Both the position numbers and the translations under genes were made by a program. From CAXWPM01 sp965206125 (GTDB lineage Bacteria > Acidobacteriota > Terriglobia > 20CM-2-55-15): a DNA stretch of 64,000 nucleotides. The DNA is taken from contig CBDBIN010000034.1 in assembly GCA_965206125.1 (NCBI GenBank), forward strand, positions 1 to 64,000. Reading direction: 5' to 3'. Positions within the stretch are counted from its first letter, which is position 1; each line of letters begins with the position of its first letter. The notes under the pieces are model-generated. The model searched no databases, had not been told where the DNA came from, and saw only the letters and a program-made list of their open reading frames with translations. Below are positions 43,330 to 51,994 of this stretch, piece by piece.

Positions 43330-43729
43330 TGAAACGGCCTCCCCGGAATCAGCCCTGTTCGACGGGCCCCACGTGGTCCAAACTTATTGATTTTAAGCTA
43401 GCATACGGGCAAACACAAGCGAGGGGACAGCGCGGTCGACGCATCGAGGGATTTGTTCTCCCTGGTGCCTGGGCCGAAGAGTCTCCACGCAGCATTCTCC
43501 ATCAATCGGGCGGTCGAGATGCCGCTCGGACGCGAGTTTCGAGGCGAGGACGACAAAATGCCCGCGGACTAATCCGCCGACTGGTTGGGATAGCCCTGGA
43601 GGGGCAGGGATGGCAACGGGATTCGGCGGAGGCAAGGTTGATCTCGCAGCCGGAAAAAAGGGCGCCCGGCCACGAGATGGATTTGAGGGAATTAGTTAGA
43701 TCGCCTCAACCAGGCGCATGGAGTCCGTC
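43330..43729. other. Gap without a gene; contains 14-bp copy of the tRNA-Arg 3' end
   Basis: No coding frame here looks real on either strand. At 43590-43603 the sequence ATAGCCCTGGAGGG is identical, in the same orientation, to 46382-46395, which is the 3' end of the tRNA-Arg gene. This is the pattern left by integration of a genetic element at a tRNA end. Nothing else recognisable was found. Confidence 0.5.
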
Positions 43730-44311
43730 CTACATGCCGCCGCAGGCTGACACCTCCGGATGGGCCGTCCATGTCTCGAAATCCTGTCCTTCCGCAGACA
43801 GGCGAACAGCAGTCTTTTCCCCAGACGGCACATCCGTTCGCTCCGTCGGGCCTAGCTCAGGACCATCGCCCAGGTGGACCTCGACCCGAACGGCACACAG
43901 CGTCCGTTCGGTCGTGTTCTCAACCGTCCCGACGAAGGCGTTGGCCGCTGCATCGAACGACAAGACAAGTCTTGCTCCGCGCCGCGTCACGTCCCACATT
44001 TCCTCACGGGCGATGTACACACCTGACTCTTCTCCCTCTTCGCCTTCCTCACCGTGCTCTTCGCCGTGCTCGCCCTCTCCTTCCTCGCCGCCCTCGTGCT
44101 CGCCTTCTCCTTCTTCGCCACGCCCTTCACGGCGCTCACGTTGTTCGCCGCGTTCGCGAACGGGTGGACTGGCCTGCTCAACGGCTTCTTCGCTCGTAAC
44201 GCTGGACTCATTCGCCGCCTCGGCAGCGGTTTCTCCTGAGAACACCGCAATTCCCAAAGCCATGAACACGACGGCACCAATCGCCAACCACCAGTAACTT
44301 TGTTGTCTCAT
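43730..44311 (-). CDS. Membrane-anchored protein with Glu/Gly/His-rich low-complexity tract
   Basis: 193 residues. One N-terminal membrane helix (WWLAIGAVVFMALGIAVFSG) is followed by a linker and a strongly acidic low-complexity tract at about residues 52-95, rich in Glu, Gly and some His (EEGEGEHEGGEEGEGEHGEE). The C-terminal globular part (ARLVLSFDAAANAFVGTVEN, RVEVHLGDGPELGPTERTDV) looks like a small beta sandwich of the kind found in cell-surface proteins. The acidic tract could bind metal ions, but this is speculation. It lies inside the tRNA-bounded patch. Confidence 0.7.
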   Translation of the reverse strand: MRQQSYWWLAIGAVVFMALGIAVFSGETAAEAANESSVTSEEAVEQASPPVRERGEQRERREGRGEEGEGEHEGGEEGEGEHGEEHGEEGEEGEESGVYIAREEMWDVTRRGARLVLSFDAAANAFVGTVENTTERTLCAVRVEVHLGDGPELGPTERTDVPSGEKTAVRLSAEGQDFETWTAHPEVSACGGM

Positions 44312-44489
44312 GTCTGCTCCCCTGTACTCGGGCAGGCCAACCTGCCCAGTCGATCTTCCAAATACCTGATGAAAAATATGGATTGCGCTTTCTCTCCTAC
44401 ACCAATCCCGATGTTACAGCGAAGTCCAATGCACTTCAAAGTTACGTGGCTCCGAGAAGAATTGGTGTCAAGAAAGTGTTAAATCAACC

Positions 44490-44757
44490 GCAACGCCAGT
44501 TCCGCAACCACCGAATCTTCGACCTCTGGATGGCGTGCTGGACGCAGCAGGAGATCGCGGAGGCTACTGGAGTCACTAAGGAAACTGTCAGTGAGGTTTG
44601 TCAGAAATCGGCGAAGCTGCCGGAATCTGACAAAGCCGCCGCCGCTCACGCCACGGACTTCAGCCCCCGATCTACAACACCTGGAAGCAGCGGGAGCGAA
44701 CACCGGTCATTGTCGGGCGAGGCGAGGTCTCAGGCGGGCGGGTTGAGCCAACTCTGA
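44490..44757 (+). pseudogene. Remnant of a ParB-like/DNA methylase gene
   Basis: RIFDLWMACWTQQEIAEATG followed by VTKETVSEVCQ is a helix-turn-helix typical of ParB-domain DNA methyltransferases of mobile elements. The next expected step, the methylase start PPIYNTWKQRERT, is present but in another frame, with a one-base loss at about 44661. The upstream ParB domain and the downstream methylase core (DPFAG) are both missing. This is a decayed mobile-element fragment, somewhat poorer in GC than its surroundings. Confidence 0.5.
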
Positions 44758-44984
44758 ATGCGAGAGCGTTGCGCGTCGTCAATAGCGACAGTATGGGAAT
44801 GCTCGCCCATCACATTACCGGCCTCATCCCTTAGCCGGTGAAAGACCGATATTTGCCCTGACTCAACGGCTCCTTCCAAGTCCTTCCTGTGGTAGTCGAA
44901 GATAATTTCTCGCGAACATTCTGGGCATATCACACCATACACTGTGAGCCGATCGGTGGGATCGAATGCCGCCCCCATCTTCAT
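44730..44984 (-). CDS. Small protein with CxxC motif, unknown function
   Basis: 84 residues starting MKMGAAFDPTDRLTVYGVIC. A CPEC pair near residue 20 could bind zinc, or could be a lone redox pair. A C-terminal helix ends the protein (VAIDDAQRSRIQSWLNPPA). I recognise no family. It overlaps the end of the methylase remnant on the other strand. Its composition and absence of low-complexity sequence make it plausible, but there is no strong Shine-Dalgarno. Confidence 0.45.
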   Translation of the reverse strand: MKMGAAFDPTDRLTVYGVICPECSREIIFDYHRKDLEGAVESGQISVFHRLRDEAGNVMGEHSHTVAIDDAQRSRIQSWLNPPA

Positions 44985-45068
44985 ACCTGTAGCGTATCGT
45001 TACCGATTGCTCTCGGCAAGGAATCAAGGACCTGCGCCAGCGGCCGTTTCAGGTCAGGGGGAGAGAGA

Positions 45069-45695
45069 GTGGGTAAGTCGATGACAGGTGGCTGGAACTG
45101 GACTCAGGTTGCTCTGTGGCTTGTCGGCGCAACGATGGCGTACAACATCGTTGAGGCTGTCATCGCAATATGGTCGGGCGTGGTTGCAGACAGCGTTGCC
45201 TTGGTCGGCTTCGGTTTGGACAGCGTGATAGAGTCTTTCGCCGCCGGCCTTCTCCTATGGCGACTCGCCGTGGAAGCAGGAGGGGCGGATCGTGAGGTGG
45301 TCGAGCGTGCGGAGCACCGAGTTCATTACTTCGTCGGGATCACCTTCATCGTTCTTGCGATCTACGTCACGGCACAGGGGGTTTGGGTCATCCTGCAAAA
45401 CGAAGCGCCACGGGAAAGCCTGGTGGGAATCATCTTGGCGATTGTCTCCTTAATTGTTATGCCCCTCGTGGCATGGGGCAAGATTCGTGCTTCGCGGGAG
45501 ATTCGAAGCGCTGCTTTGCTTGCAGAAGCAAAAGAAACGCTGGCATGTTCCTACCTCTCGTTGACCTTGCTAATCGGGTTGTTGGGCAACGAGCTCGCGG
45601 GTTGGTGGTGGGCAGATCCGGTTGCGGCGGTGGTAATGGTGCCCTGGCTGTTGAAGGAAGGTGTGGAGGGCGTGCGCGACGAAGAGTGCGACTGA
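45069..45695 (+). CDS. Cation diffusion facilitator-like membrane protein
   Basis: 208 residues from the GTG at 45069, chosen because GGGGGAG stands just before it; an ATG at 45081 is the alternative. Five to six membrane helices are visible. GVVADSVALVGFGLDSVIES is the CDF transmembrane region with its Asp pair, and ADPVAAVVMVPWLLKEG is the second family signature. It lacks the C-terminal cytoplasmic domain of full-length CDF zinc/iron exporters, and this short form is a known subgroup. The metal cannot be named. It lies in the tRNA-bounded accessory patch. Confidence 0.82.
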   Translation: MGKSMTGGWNWTQVALWLVGATMAYNIVEAVIAIWSGVVADSVALVGFGLDSVIESFAAGLLLWRLAVEAGGADREVVERAEHRVHYFVGITFIVLAIYVTAQGVWVILQNEAPRESLVGIILAIVSLIVMPLVAWGKIRASREIRSAALLAEAKETLACSYLSLTLLIGLLGNELAGWWWADPVAAVVMVPWLLKEGVEGVRDEECD

Positions 45696-46382
45696 TCGAC
45701 ACCGTCGAGGCTAACACCGCGCCCGGCTGATCTGCCAGAGTCGGGACCGCCGAGCTTCTCGCGTCTATCACACCGCGCGATCCACTCGACGACCCCGCGG
45801 CATGAGTGGTGCCGTGTTCAACCTATACCACTGACAGGCCGGGGATTCCAAATGGTAGTTCGTCGCGGTTCAGGGGTGTCTCGCGGGCATTTTCCACTGG
45901 TAAAACAGCTCGCTCCCGTCGGGCGACCACGCTGGAGCATAGACGCCGCGAAGTTTTTTCTCCGCGTCGTTGAGGAGCTGCAGATCCCGGTCGACCCTCA
46001 GATTGAAATCAACATCGATATTGGCGATCACGGTGACCCTTCTGCCGCTACTATTGGGAAGTTCGCCATGAGGGGGATCTGTGGATTGATCGGCAACCGG
46101 CAAAGCGAGTGCCGGCAGGATCAGCTTAGCGGAACCCGTGCATCCCAGGCGGCAGCTTCTTCAGTTGGACGGCGATCAGTCTTTCGGATTGCCGCTTGAT
46201 TCCCGCATGCGCTACGCTGGCCATCGTTTTCGCTCTCCCGGCGTTTCCCACCGTTTTTCCCACCATTATTATCAAGATTTCCGTGGACAGAATCGGACCA
46301 CCTCGGACAAGAAACGGCCGGATCTTGTTGTTTCTCTACTGTTTTACTGGACGCACGTGGACCGTGCTGGACGTGGAAAGTA
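45696..46382. other. Gap without an intact gene; possible PD40 beta-propeller fragment
   Basis: On the minus strand, 45870-46103 reads DRDLQLLNDAEKKLRGVYAP followed by AWSPDGSELFYQ, which resembles one blade of a WD40-like (PD40) propeller. It has no start and no continuation, so at most it is a scrap of an old gene. The rest of this 687-bp stretch, up to the tRNA gene, shows no coding frame I trust and no clear terminator. Confidence 0.35.
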
Positions 46383-46456
46383 TAGCCCTGGAGGGAATTG
46401 AACCCCCGACCTTCGGTTTAGGAAACCGCTGCTCTATCCTACTGAGCTACAGGGCC
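46383..46456 (-). tRNA. tRNA-Arg (anticodon CCU)
   Basis: Read on the minus strand the gene folds as a standard cloverleaf: acceptor GGCCCTG with CAGGGCT, D-arm GCTC-GAGC, anticodon stem GCGGT-ACCG(A) with loop TTTCCTAAA (anticodon CCU), and T-arm GGGGG-TTCAATT-CCCTC. The 3' CCA is not encoded. It reads AGG codons. Its 3' end faces the accessory patch 43.6-46.4 kb, and a 14-bp copy of that end lies at 43590. Confidence 0.95.
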
Positions 46457-46648
46457 GTGAATGAATTCTAAGAGCTACACGGCCCCGATGGCAACGGTCG
46501 GGATTCCACAGATCACTTCTTCGTCTTCGGTATGAGTTGCGCTGCGAACGACTGAGCCACGATCTTCGGAGAGGTGGGAGCGACTGAGGGTCCGCAGGAT
46601 CGAGCCGGCAATCAACCGGCCCGATCCATCCTCACCTGCAGGAATCGT

Positions 46649-47344
46649 CTACTGCGGCCGGCGGAACAACCCGACGTAAGAGCCCTTGCCAAGGACGTGT
46701 CCTTCCATTCCCCCAAAGACAGCGGCCCGTGCGTTGTCCGCAGGACTCGACTGTCTTGGGACTCGAGGGACGACCTCGACGTCGAGCATGGTGTCGAGAG
46801 CGTAAACCTCCAGGACATAGTGGTGGACCGAACCGCCCGCCATCGCCCCAGGCCCGCGGTATCGTGGGCCGCTTGCACTGATCTGACGGGTCCCGTTGTC
46901 GAGCTCAAACAATTCCGGAAGATTCTGTGGGATGTTGGTAGACCCACCCGGAATGTTCCAGAGCAGCCAGTGCATCAGGGCAGTCGTTCCGTCACGGTTC
47001 GTCGCATCCAGGTCGCGCATGATCAGCACGAAACTCTCCGTGCCGGGAGGCACGTTGCTCCACCCGACGCCGGGTGAAATTTCCGGCCCGACCTGGGTGT
47101 ACCTGAGCGGGATATGGCCGCCGTCGGTCCACGCCGACAGCGCAACTGTCATCGAGACGACGGCAGGCCGTCGTCCTCGGCCCCGCCCGCGTCCACGGCC
47201 ACCTCTGGCCTGGGGCGGGGGCGCTCCTCGCTGGCCGACTTCGGCCTCGCCTCGCAGCCTCTCCGGCGTGTTCCCCGCGGTCGCGTCGACAAAAAGCACA
47301 GCGAGCGCAATCGCCAGAATCGTCATCGATCGCATCAAACGCAT
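46649..47344 (-). CDS. Secreted PEBP-family protein with Arg-Gly-rich tract
   Basis: 231 residues from the ATG at 47344, preceded by GGAGGAA. A signal peptide (RSMTILAIALAVLFVDATAG) is followed by an Arg-Gly/Pro-rich tract at about residues 39-59 (RGAPPPQARGGRGRGRGR). The phosphatidylethanolamine-binding/YbhB core follows: PEISPGVGWSNVPPGTESFV, MRDLDATNRDGTTALMHWLL and GPRYRGPGA. The family binds small anionic ligands; the bacterial role is not established. It follows the DUF1028 gene on the same strand after 61 bp. Confidence 0.85.
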   Translation of the reverse strand: MRLMRSMTILAIALAVLFVDATAGNTPERLRGEAEVGQRGAPPPQARGGRGRGRGRGRRPAVVSMTVALSAWTDGGHIPLRYTQVGPEISPGVGWSNVPPGTESFVLIMRDLDATNRDGTTALMHWLLWNIPGGSTNIPQNLPELFELDNGTRQISASGPRYRGPGAMAGGSVHHYVLEVYALDTMLDVEVVPRVPRQSSPADNARAAVFGGMEGHVLGKGSYVGLFRRPQ

Positions 47345-47405
47345 TTCTTGTTCCTCCAGGGTATCGGTCCCGCTAGCGCTGCCTGACAGCGCCCACGAGA
47401 ACACC

Positions 47406-48242
47406 CTATCTCTTGAAGTCAGGGTGATCTGCCAGCCATGCGTCGTACCGCATGCGGAGAGTCTTCACGGGATTCAGATTCTCGCCAGCTCGGATCGAGG
47501 GCGTAGAGAGCGTGACGTACATCGCGTAGTCGCCGTTGTTGTGCCAGTTGAGCGCATCCATCGGGCCATCGGGATCCCCCGGGTCGGCCGCAAGGATGTA
47601 GGCCACCAACGATGTTCTGCCCTCGCAGGCAAGGCCCTCTTGCTGCCCTTCCCGAGCCGCCGGCGCTTCACAGGTACACCGGCTGTCACCTCCGGCGTCA
47701 TCGGCAGCTTCCATGGCTGCCATCACCCGATCCGTGATCCCGCCATCGTCAGCGATAAAAGCGCTGACGGCATTCGGTACGACGTCATGCATCCGCAGTA
47801 TGTTGCCCTGAATCGAATAGAAAATCTCGGTCCCCGGAACCTGGCCGTGGACGTTCTGCGTCACGAATCCGTTGCCCAGTCCGGAGTGTCCGGCCATGCG
47901 GCCCTGCAGGTCGACGATTCCGAACTGGCGGCTCTGGAACCGGGGGTCCTGGCTCAGCAGTTCGATGATTCGATTTGGATCGGTTCCCTTCTTGAGTTCC
48001 TCAAATACCAATGTCTGGTTCTGGTGAGTGCCGTCCGCACCTGCCTGGCAGGCTGCGACACCAAAGCCTGGAACGACGACGGCCTGGAGGTTCTTCAGGA
48101 AGTCGTCCGAGTTACCGGTGCAGGTGGCCGAAGCGATCACGACGCGGCCCGTGGCCCTGTCTACGGCGATCACGGACCAGGTGGCGAACGCGGACGACTC
48201 CAGTGCAAACATCAACACCAGCAGGAGAAATATTCGACGCAT
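47406..48242 (-). CDS. Secreted DUF1028 family protein
   Basis: 278 residues from the ATG at 48242 (GAGG 6 bp upstream). A signal peptide (MRRIFLLLVLMFALESSAFA) precedes the DUF1028 fold, an Ntn-hydrolase-like family: TWSVIAVDRATGRVVIASAT at the mature start, VVPGFGVAACQAGAD, and GIVDLQGRMAGHSGLGN. A cysteine-containing insert lies at CTCEAPAAREGQQEGLACEG. The Thr or Ser near the mature N-terminus would be a natural nucleophile if the protein is autoprocessed, but this is inference. No substrate is known. Confidence 0.85.
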   Translation of the reverse strand: MRRIFLLLVLMFALESSAFATWSVIAVDRATGRVVIASATCTGNSDDFLKNLQAVVVPGFGVAACQAGADGTHQNQTLVFEELKKGTDPNRIIELLSQDPRFQSRQFGIVDLQGRMAGHSGLGNGFVTQNVHGQVPGTEIFYSIQGNILRMHDVVPNAVSAFIADDGGITDRVMAAMEAADDAGGDSRCTCEAPAAREGQQEGLACEGRTSLVAYILAADPGDPDGPMDALNWHNNGDYAMYVTLSTPSIRAGENLNPVKTLRMRYDAWLADHPDFKR

Positions 48243-48321
48243 ATCAACCTCAATGTTCAGTTGCCGGTCCGCGCCAACCATCGGTTGCGAAATCGGCATG
48301 GTGTAAGTGTTGGCTTGTTCT

Positions 48322-48397
48322 AGCCCGCCCCGGTGGTCTGCCGGAGCGCCGGATCCATTCGACGCTTCGCGACGACAACCGGTGAGAAAAGCGGGTT
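48322..48397. repeat. Short relic of the palindromic element, opposite orientation
   Basis: The right side, CGACAACCGGTGAGAAAAGC followed by GGGTTAG, is the reverse complement of the first 35 bp of copy A (13138) with one difference. The left side CTAGCCCGC...GGAGCGCCGGATCCATTC matches the other end. The middle is deleted, leaving only about 76 bp. It lies between the DUF1028 gene and apt. Confidence 0.7.
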
Positions 48398-48501
48398 AGT
48401 TGCTCGGACGGTACGATACTTCAATGCTCGGGGAACGGCAATCTTCTTCAATCGCCGTCGATACGACCGAGAACCGGCCGAGGCCGAGACGTGGGACGGC
48501 C

Positions 48502-49017
48502 TCAGTAGGTGATGAGCGAGAAGACGTTGTGACCGGCGAGCCTGTCCCTGCCGTTGAGGAACTCCAACTCGACGACGAACGCGAAGCCGGCGACCACGCC
48601 CCCGACCTTCTCCACAAGGCGTGCGGCAGCCTCGGCGGTGCCGCCCGTAGCCAGCAGGTCGTCGACAATGATCACACGGCTCCCTTTCGGGACGGCATCC
48701 GTGTGAATTTCGAGCGTGTCGGTTCCGTACTCGAGGTCGTAGGTGTGGGACTCCGTCGTCGATGGCAGTTTCCCTGGCTTGCGGATGGGAACGAACCCGG
48801 CGTTGATGTTGTAAGCGAGCGCCGGGGCGAAGATGAACCCGCGCGCCTCGATGCCGACGACAAGGTCGGCATGAATCGGTCGCAGGTTGAGCGTCATGTG
48901 GTCAACCAACCGACAAAACCCTTCCTTGTCCTTGAGCAGCGTCGTTATGTCGTAGAAATTGATGCCGGGCTTGGGAAAGTCCGGCACCTCGCGGATCAGC
49001 TTCTTGAACTCGTCCAT
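48502..49017 (-). CDS. apt: Adenine phosphoribosyltransferase
   Basis: 171 residues. The PRPP-binding loop is in RVIIVDDLLATGGTAEAAAR. The N-terminal half shows FPKPGINFYDITTLLKDKEG and VVGIEARGFIFAPALAY, both family marks. It salvages adenine to AMP. The ATG at 49017 lies 5 bp downstream of the acylphosphatase stop, so the two genes are probably co-transcribed. Confidence 0.96.
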   Translation of the reverse strand: MDEFKKLIREVPDFPKPGINFYDITTLLKDKEGFCRLVDHMTLNLRPIHADLVVGIEARGFIFAPALAYNINAGFVPIRKPGKLPSTTESHTYDLEYGTDTLEIHTDAVPKGSRVIIVDDLLATGGTAEAAARLVEKVGGVVAGFAFVVELEFLNGRDRLAGHNVFSLITY

Positions 49018-49022
49018 CAGGT

Positions 49023-49295
49023 CTAACCTCGGATTGAAAAAGACGTGAGGGCCCCTGACAGCAGGGCCTCCTGCTCGACGACACCCGCAACTTGGGCCGC
49101 GAAAGGGCCGCGTTCGAGTTCGGAGCGGAACTTCCCAAGAGCATCTGGGTCGGCTTCGGCGCGGACTTCGACGCGGCCGTCCGACATGTTGCGGACCCAG
49201 CCGCGGATACCGTAGCGCACGGCGACGGTCTGAGTAAAGTATCGGTAGCCGACGCCTTGAACCAGTCCGGAGACGTAGTAGTGTCGAGCAAACAT
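49023..49295 (-). CDS. Acylphosphatase
   Basis: 90 residues from the ATG at 49295. The catalytic arginine and asparagine are seen in YVSGLVQGVGYRYFTQ and GWVRNMSDGRVEV. It hydrolyses acyl phosphates such as carbamoyl phosphate; its cellular role in bacteria is not firmly known. A longer upstream open frame reads into nadA and is not real. It sits between nadA and apt on the same strand. Confidence 0.93.
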   Translation of the reverse strand: MFARHYYVSGLVQGVGYRYFTQTVAVRYGIRGWVRNMSDGRVEVRAEADPDALGKFRSELERGPFAAQVAGVVEQEALLSGALTSFSIRG

Positions 49296-49354
49296 GGGTT
49301 GAGCAGCCTGTCGGAGGAACGTCCCGAGCGCCCCTGTTTGGCGCTCATAGAACG

Positions 49355-50443
49355 CTAATCGGTGATCTCCAGCATCCGGTTCAGGGAAACCCGGGCCCAA
49401 CGGGCCGTTTCGGCCGGGACCTCGATCTGGTTGACGATCTCGCCGTCGCGCAATTTCTCCATCGACCAGAGAACGTGCGCCGGATCGATGCGCAACATGG
49501 TCGAACACAGGCAACCACAATCGTCGAGAGGAATGATGAAGCGGTCCGGATTCTCGTTCCTCAGCCGGTTCACCAGGTGGATTTCGGTCCCGATCGCCCA
49601 CTTCGTGCCGGCCGGCGACTGGGTCACACACTTGATGATGTGCTCGGTCGAACCTACGGCATCGGAAGCCTGGACAACCTCGAAGCGGCACTCCGGATGG
49701 GAAATGACACGAATACCGGGGTAGCGCCGACGTACCCGGTCCACATGATCGGGCAGAAACCGGCCGTGGACCGAGCAGTGTCCCTTCCACAGGACGAAAC
49801 GGCTGTCCAGAGGCTGCTTCGGATCATTGCCTCCCATCGGCTCGTAAGGATCCCAGACCGACATTTCCTCGAGCCGGAACCCCATACCGGAGGCCGTGTT
49901 TCGCCCCAGGTGCTGGTCAGGAAGGAACAGGATCTTATCGGCACGTTCAAGAGCCCATCGCATGACCGCAGGTGCATTGGATGACGTGCAAACGGCGCCG
50001 CCATGCCGTCCGCAAAAGGCTTTGATACCGGCGGCGGAGTTCATGTAGGTGATGGGGATGATCTTTTCCGGAGTGACGGCGCCGAGCTCTTCCCAGCAGG
50101 TCTCGACCTGGTCCAGCGCCGCCATATCCGCCATCGAACAACCCGCGTTCATGTCGGGCAGGACGACTTTCTGGTATGGAGCGCTGAGGATGTCTGCGCT
50201 CTCGGCCATGAAATGGACGCCGCAAAGCAGAATGTATTCGGCGTCTTTCTGACCGGACGCCCACTGGGCCAGTTTGAAAGAGTCTCCCCGGACGTCCGCG
50301 AACTTGATGACTTCATCCCGCTGATAATGGTGTCCGAGCACGACCAGCCGCGATCCCAGCTCGGCACGGATTTCCGCGATCCGGCGGTCGGTCTCGTCCT
50401 CCGATAGACGGGTCAAGCGGTCGGGCAGTAATGATTGCAACAT
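49355..50443 (-). CDS. nadA: Quinolinate synthase A
   Basis: 362 residues. LGHHYQRDEVIKFADVRGDS is the family's first conserved block. The three cluster cysteines are apparent in MNAGCSMADM, VISHPECRFEVV and DDCGCLCSTM. It condenses iminoaspartate with dihydroxyacetone phosphate to quinolinate for NAD synthesis, using an oxygen-sensitive [4Fe-4S] cluster. nadB and nadC are not in the window. Start ATG 50443. It diverges from the AhpD-like gene; the 239-bp gap contains the latter's promoter. Confidence 0.97.
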   Translation of the reverse strand: MLQSLLPDRLTRLSEDETDRRIAEIRAELGSRLVVLGHHYQRDEVIKFADVRGDSFKLAQWASGQKDAEYILLCGVHFMAESADILSAPYQKVVLPDMNAGCSMADMAALDQVETCWEELGAVTPEKIIPITYMNSAAGIKAFCGRHGGAVCTSSNAPAVMRWALERADKILFLPDQHLGRNTASGMGFRLEEMSVWDPYEPMGGNDPKQPLDSRFVLWKGHCSVHGRFLPDHVDRVRRRYPGIRVISHPECRFEVVQASDAVGSTEHIIKCVTQSPAGTKWAIGTEIHLVNRLRNENPDRFIIPLDDCGCLCSTMLRIDPAHVLWSMEKLRDGEIVNQIEVPAETARWARVSLNRMLEITD

Positions 50444-50611
50444 ATGAAATAGCTCGTTCTCGATCCGATCCTCGTGAGACAGTTCGCCGTGCGGCCCCTG
50501 TACCCACGTTATTGATACCTAATCATCTAATTCTGGGTCAAACCGGGCCGGTAATCAACCGGTGGCCGGACCGCACGGCCCCGCAGGCGGTCACGGCGGC
50601 GTGTCGCCTCC

Positions 50612-50641
50612 TTGACGGCGTCGCTTCGTAGCACGTAGTAT
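50612..50641 (+). promoter_or_regulatory. Predicted sigma70-type promoter of the AhpD-like gene
   Basis: TTGACG at 50612-50617 and TAGTAT at 50636-50641 are separated by 18 bp. The start codon at 50683 lies about 35 bp beyond the likely transcription start, with GAGGAG in between. A good match to consensus, found by eye. Confidence 0.5.
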
Positions 50642-50682
50642 TTCTCTTTCGCGTAAATAAGTCACTGAGGAGCAAAGCCTTT

Positions 50683-51075
50683 ATGGCCAACGATGGCGCC
50701 AAGGACAAATGGCCGTCCTACACCATGGTCGAACCCCGGATGCGGAGAATCTATTTTCGCTTCTATCAGGAAACCTACAAGAGTTCGGTCCTGGACCGGA
50801 AGACCAAGGAGTTGATCGCCATCGCGGCATCTCTCGCAACCCACTGCAACGGGTGTCTGGAAGGCCATATTCGGAAAGCCATCAAGTCCGGAGCGACCGA
50901 ACAGGAGTTGAGCGAAACGATCGCCATTACGATGGGCGTGAACGCAGCGGCTATCGTCGATTTGACCGACCAGGCGGCGGAGGCGCTGCGCATCCGGCAT
51001 TTCGACGAAGACACCGTTACAGCGACCGGAACAGAAGAAAAACCCGAGAAAGTTGCTTCTCCCGCCGACGAGTGA
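50683..51075 (+). CDS. Carboxymuconolactone decarboxylase/AhpD-like family protein
   Basis: 130 residues. The family motif is ATHCNGCLEGHIRKAIKSGA, with the CxxC pair and the following His used by AhpD for peroxide defence. GATEQELSETIAITMGVNAA is the second conserved helix. It probably acts as a thiol-based reductase; a decarboxylase role is less likely given the CxxC. It is the first gene of a pair: the esterase start lies 7 bp beyond its stop. Confidence 0.88.
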   Translation: MANDGAKDKWPSYTMVEPRMRRIYFRFYQETYKSSVLDRKTKELIAIAASLATHCNGCLEGHIRKAIKSGATEQELSETIAITMGVNAAAIVDLTDQAAEALRIRHFDEDTVTATGTEEKPEKVASPADE

Positions 51076-51082
51076 CGATTCG

Positions 51083-51991
51083 ATGAATCGGAATCGCCTG
51101 ATCTTGATCATGGTCGTGCTCCTGGCCGTAACGACGGCCGTGGCCCAACGAGGCCGACGGGGTCGCGATCGAGACACCGTTCCCGAAGGGTCACGCGTCC
51201 AGTACAAGACTTTCCGCAGCGAGATACTGGGACGCCAACTTGGCTACTCCCTCTACCTGCCGCCGTCCTACGAAGGAAGCGATCGCGACTATCCGTTCCT
51301 GCTGTTCCTGCACGGAGCCAACGAAAACGAGCGTCGTTGGAGCACACGTGGGATGACCGATCTCATGCTGGACCGGATGATCGCCGAGGGCGAACTCGGT
51401 GAGTTCATCGTCGCGATTCCCTTCGGCGCCAACAGCTTTTACACGAATTCGGCGTCGGGCCAACGTTGGGAGGACATGATCACGGAAGAGTTCATCCCAA
51501 TGATCGAGTCGACCACTCGGACGCCGGGCACGCGAGCGTCGCGAGCGGTCAGCGGTATTTCGATGGGGGGCTACGGTGCTCTCAAGCTGGCGATGAAGCA
51601 TCCCGACACGTTCGGCGCGGTCAGCGCTCACAGCGCGATGCTGATTGACGACTTCGCTCAGGCAGCGGCGACGATCAGGCGGGCACAGGGCTATTACATG
51701 CTCTTCGACGACATCTTCGACATATCGAACGACCTATCGCACTGGGATGAGAACAATCCCCTGGGGCTCGCTCGGGAGAACGATGGGCTGGATTCGCTGA
51801 AGATCTACTTTGACTGCGGTACCGAGGACGAGTACGGGTTCTTCGTCGGCGCCAGGCAGTTGAGCCAGGTTCTCGACGACCGCGGCATCGAGCACGAGTT
51901 CCATCTGTACCCGGGCAGGCACGGTTGGGACTATGCGCGCCGGCATACGGCCGCATCGCTCAAGTTTCATTGGAACGCGTTTAGTCGGTAG
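51083..51991 (+). CDS. Secreted esterase (alpha/beta hydrolase, esterase D/PHB-depolymerase type)
   Basis: 302 residues from the ATG at 51083. A signal peptide (MNRNRLILIMVVLLAVTTAV) is followed by a short Arg-Gly-rich patch (QRGRRGRDRD). The alpha/beta hydrolase core shows the oxyanion region LLFLHGANENERRW, the nucleophile elbow GISMGGYGAL with the catalytic Ser, an acid in FDCGTEDEYGF and the His in PGRHGWDYARRH. It likely hydrolyses esters or feruloyl-type substrates in the periplasm; the substrate is unknown. It is co-transcribed with the AhpD-like gene. Confidence 0.88.
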   Translation: MNRNRLILIMVVLLAVTTAVAQRGRRGRDRDTVPEGSRVQYKTFRSEILGRQLGYSLYLPPSYEGSDRDYPFLLFLHGANENERRWSTRGMTDLMLDRMIAEGELGEFIVAIPFGANSFYTNSASGQRWEDMITEEFIPMIESTTRTPGTRASRAVSGISMGGYGALKLAMKHPDTFGAVSAHSAMLIDDFAQAAATIRRAQGYYMLFDDIFDISNDLSHWDENNPLGLARENDGLDSLKIYFDCGTEDEYGFFVGARQLSQVLDDRGIEHEFHLYPGRHGWDYARRHTAASLKFHWNAFSR

Positions 51992-51994
51992 TGA

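Noticed and set aside
43329..44297. 322-residue plus-strand frame over the acidic membrane protein gene
   Set aside because: It is rich in Ser/Pro/Arg from antisense reading of Glu/Gly codons, with no start signal or known motif.
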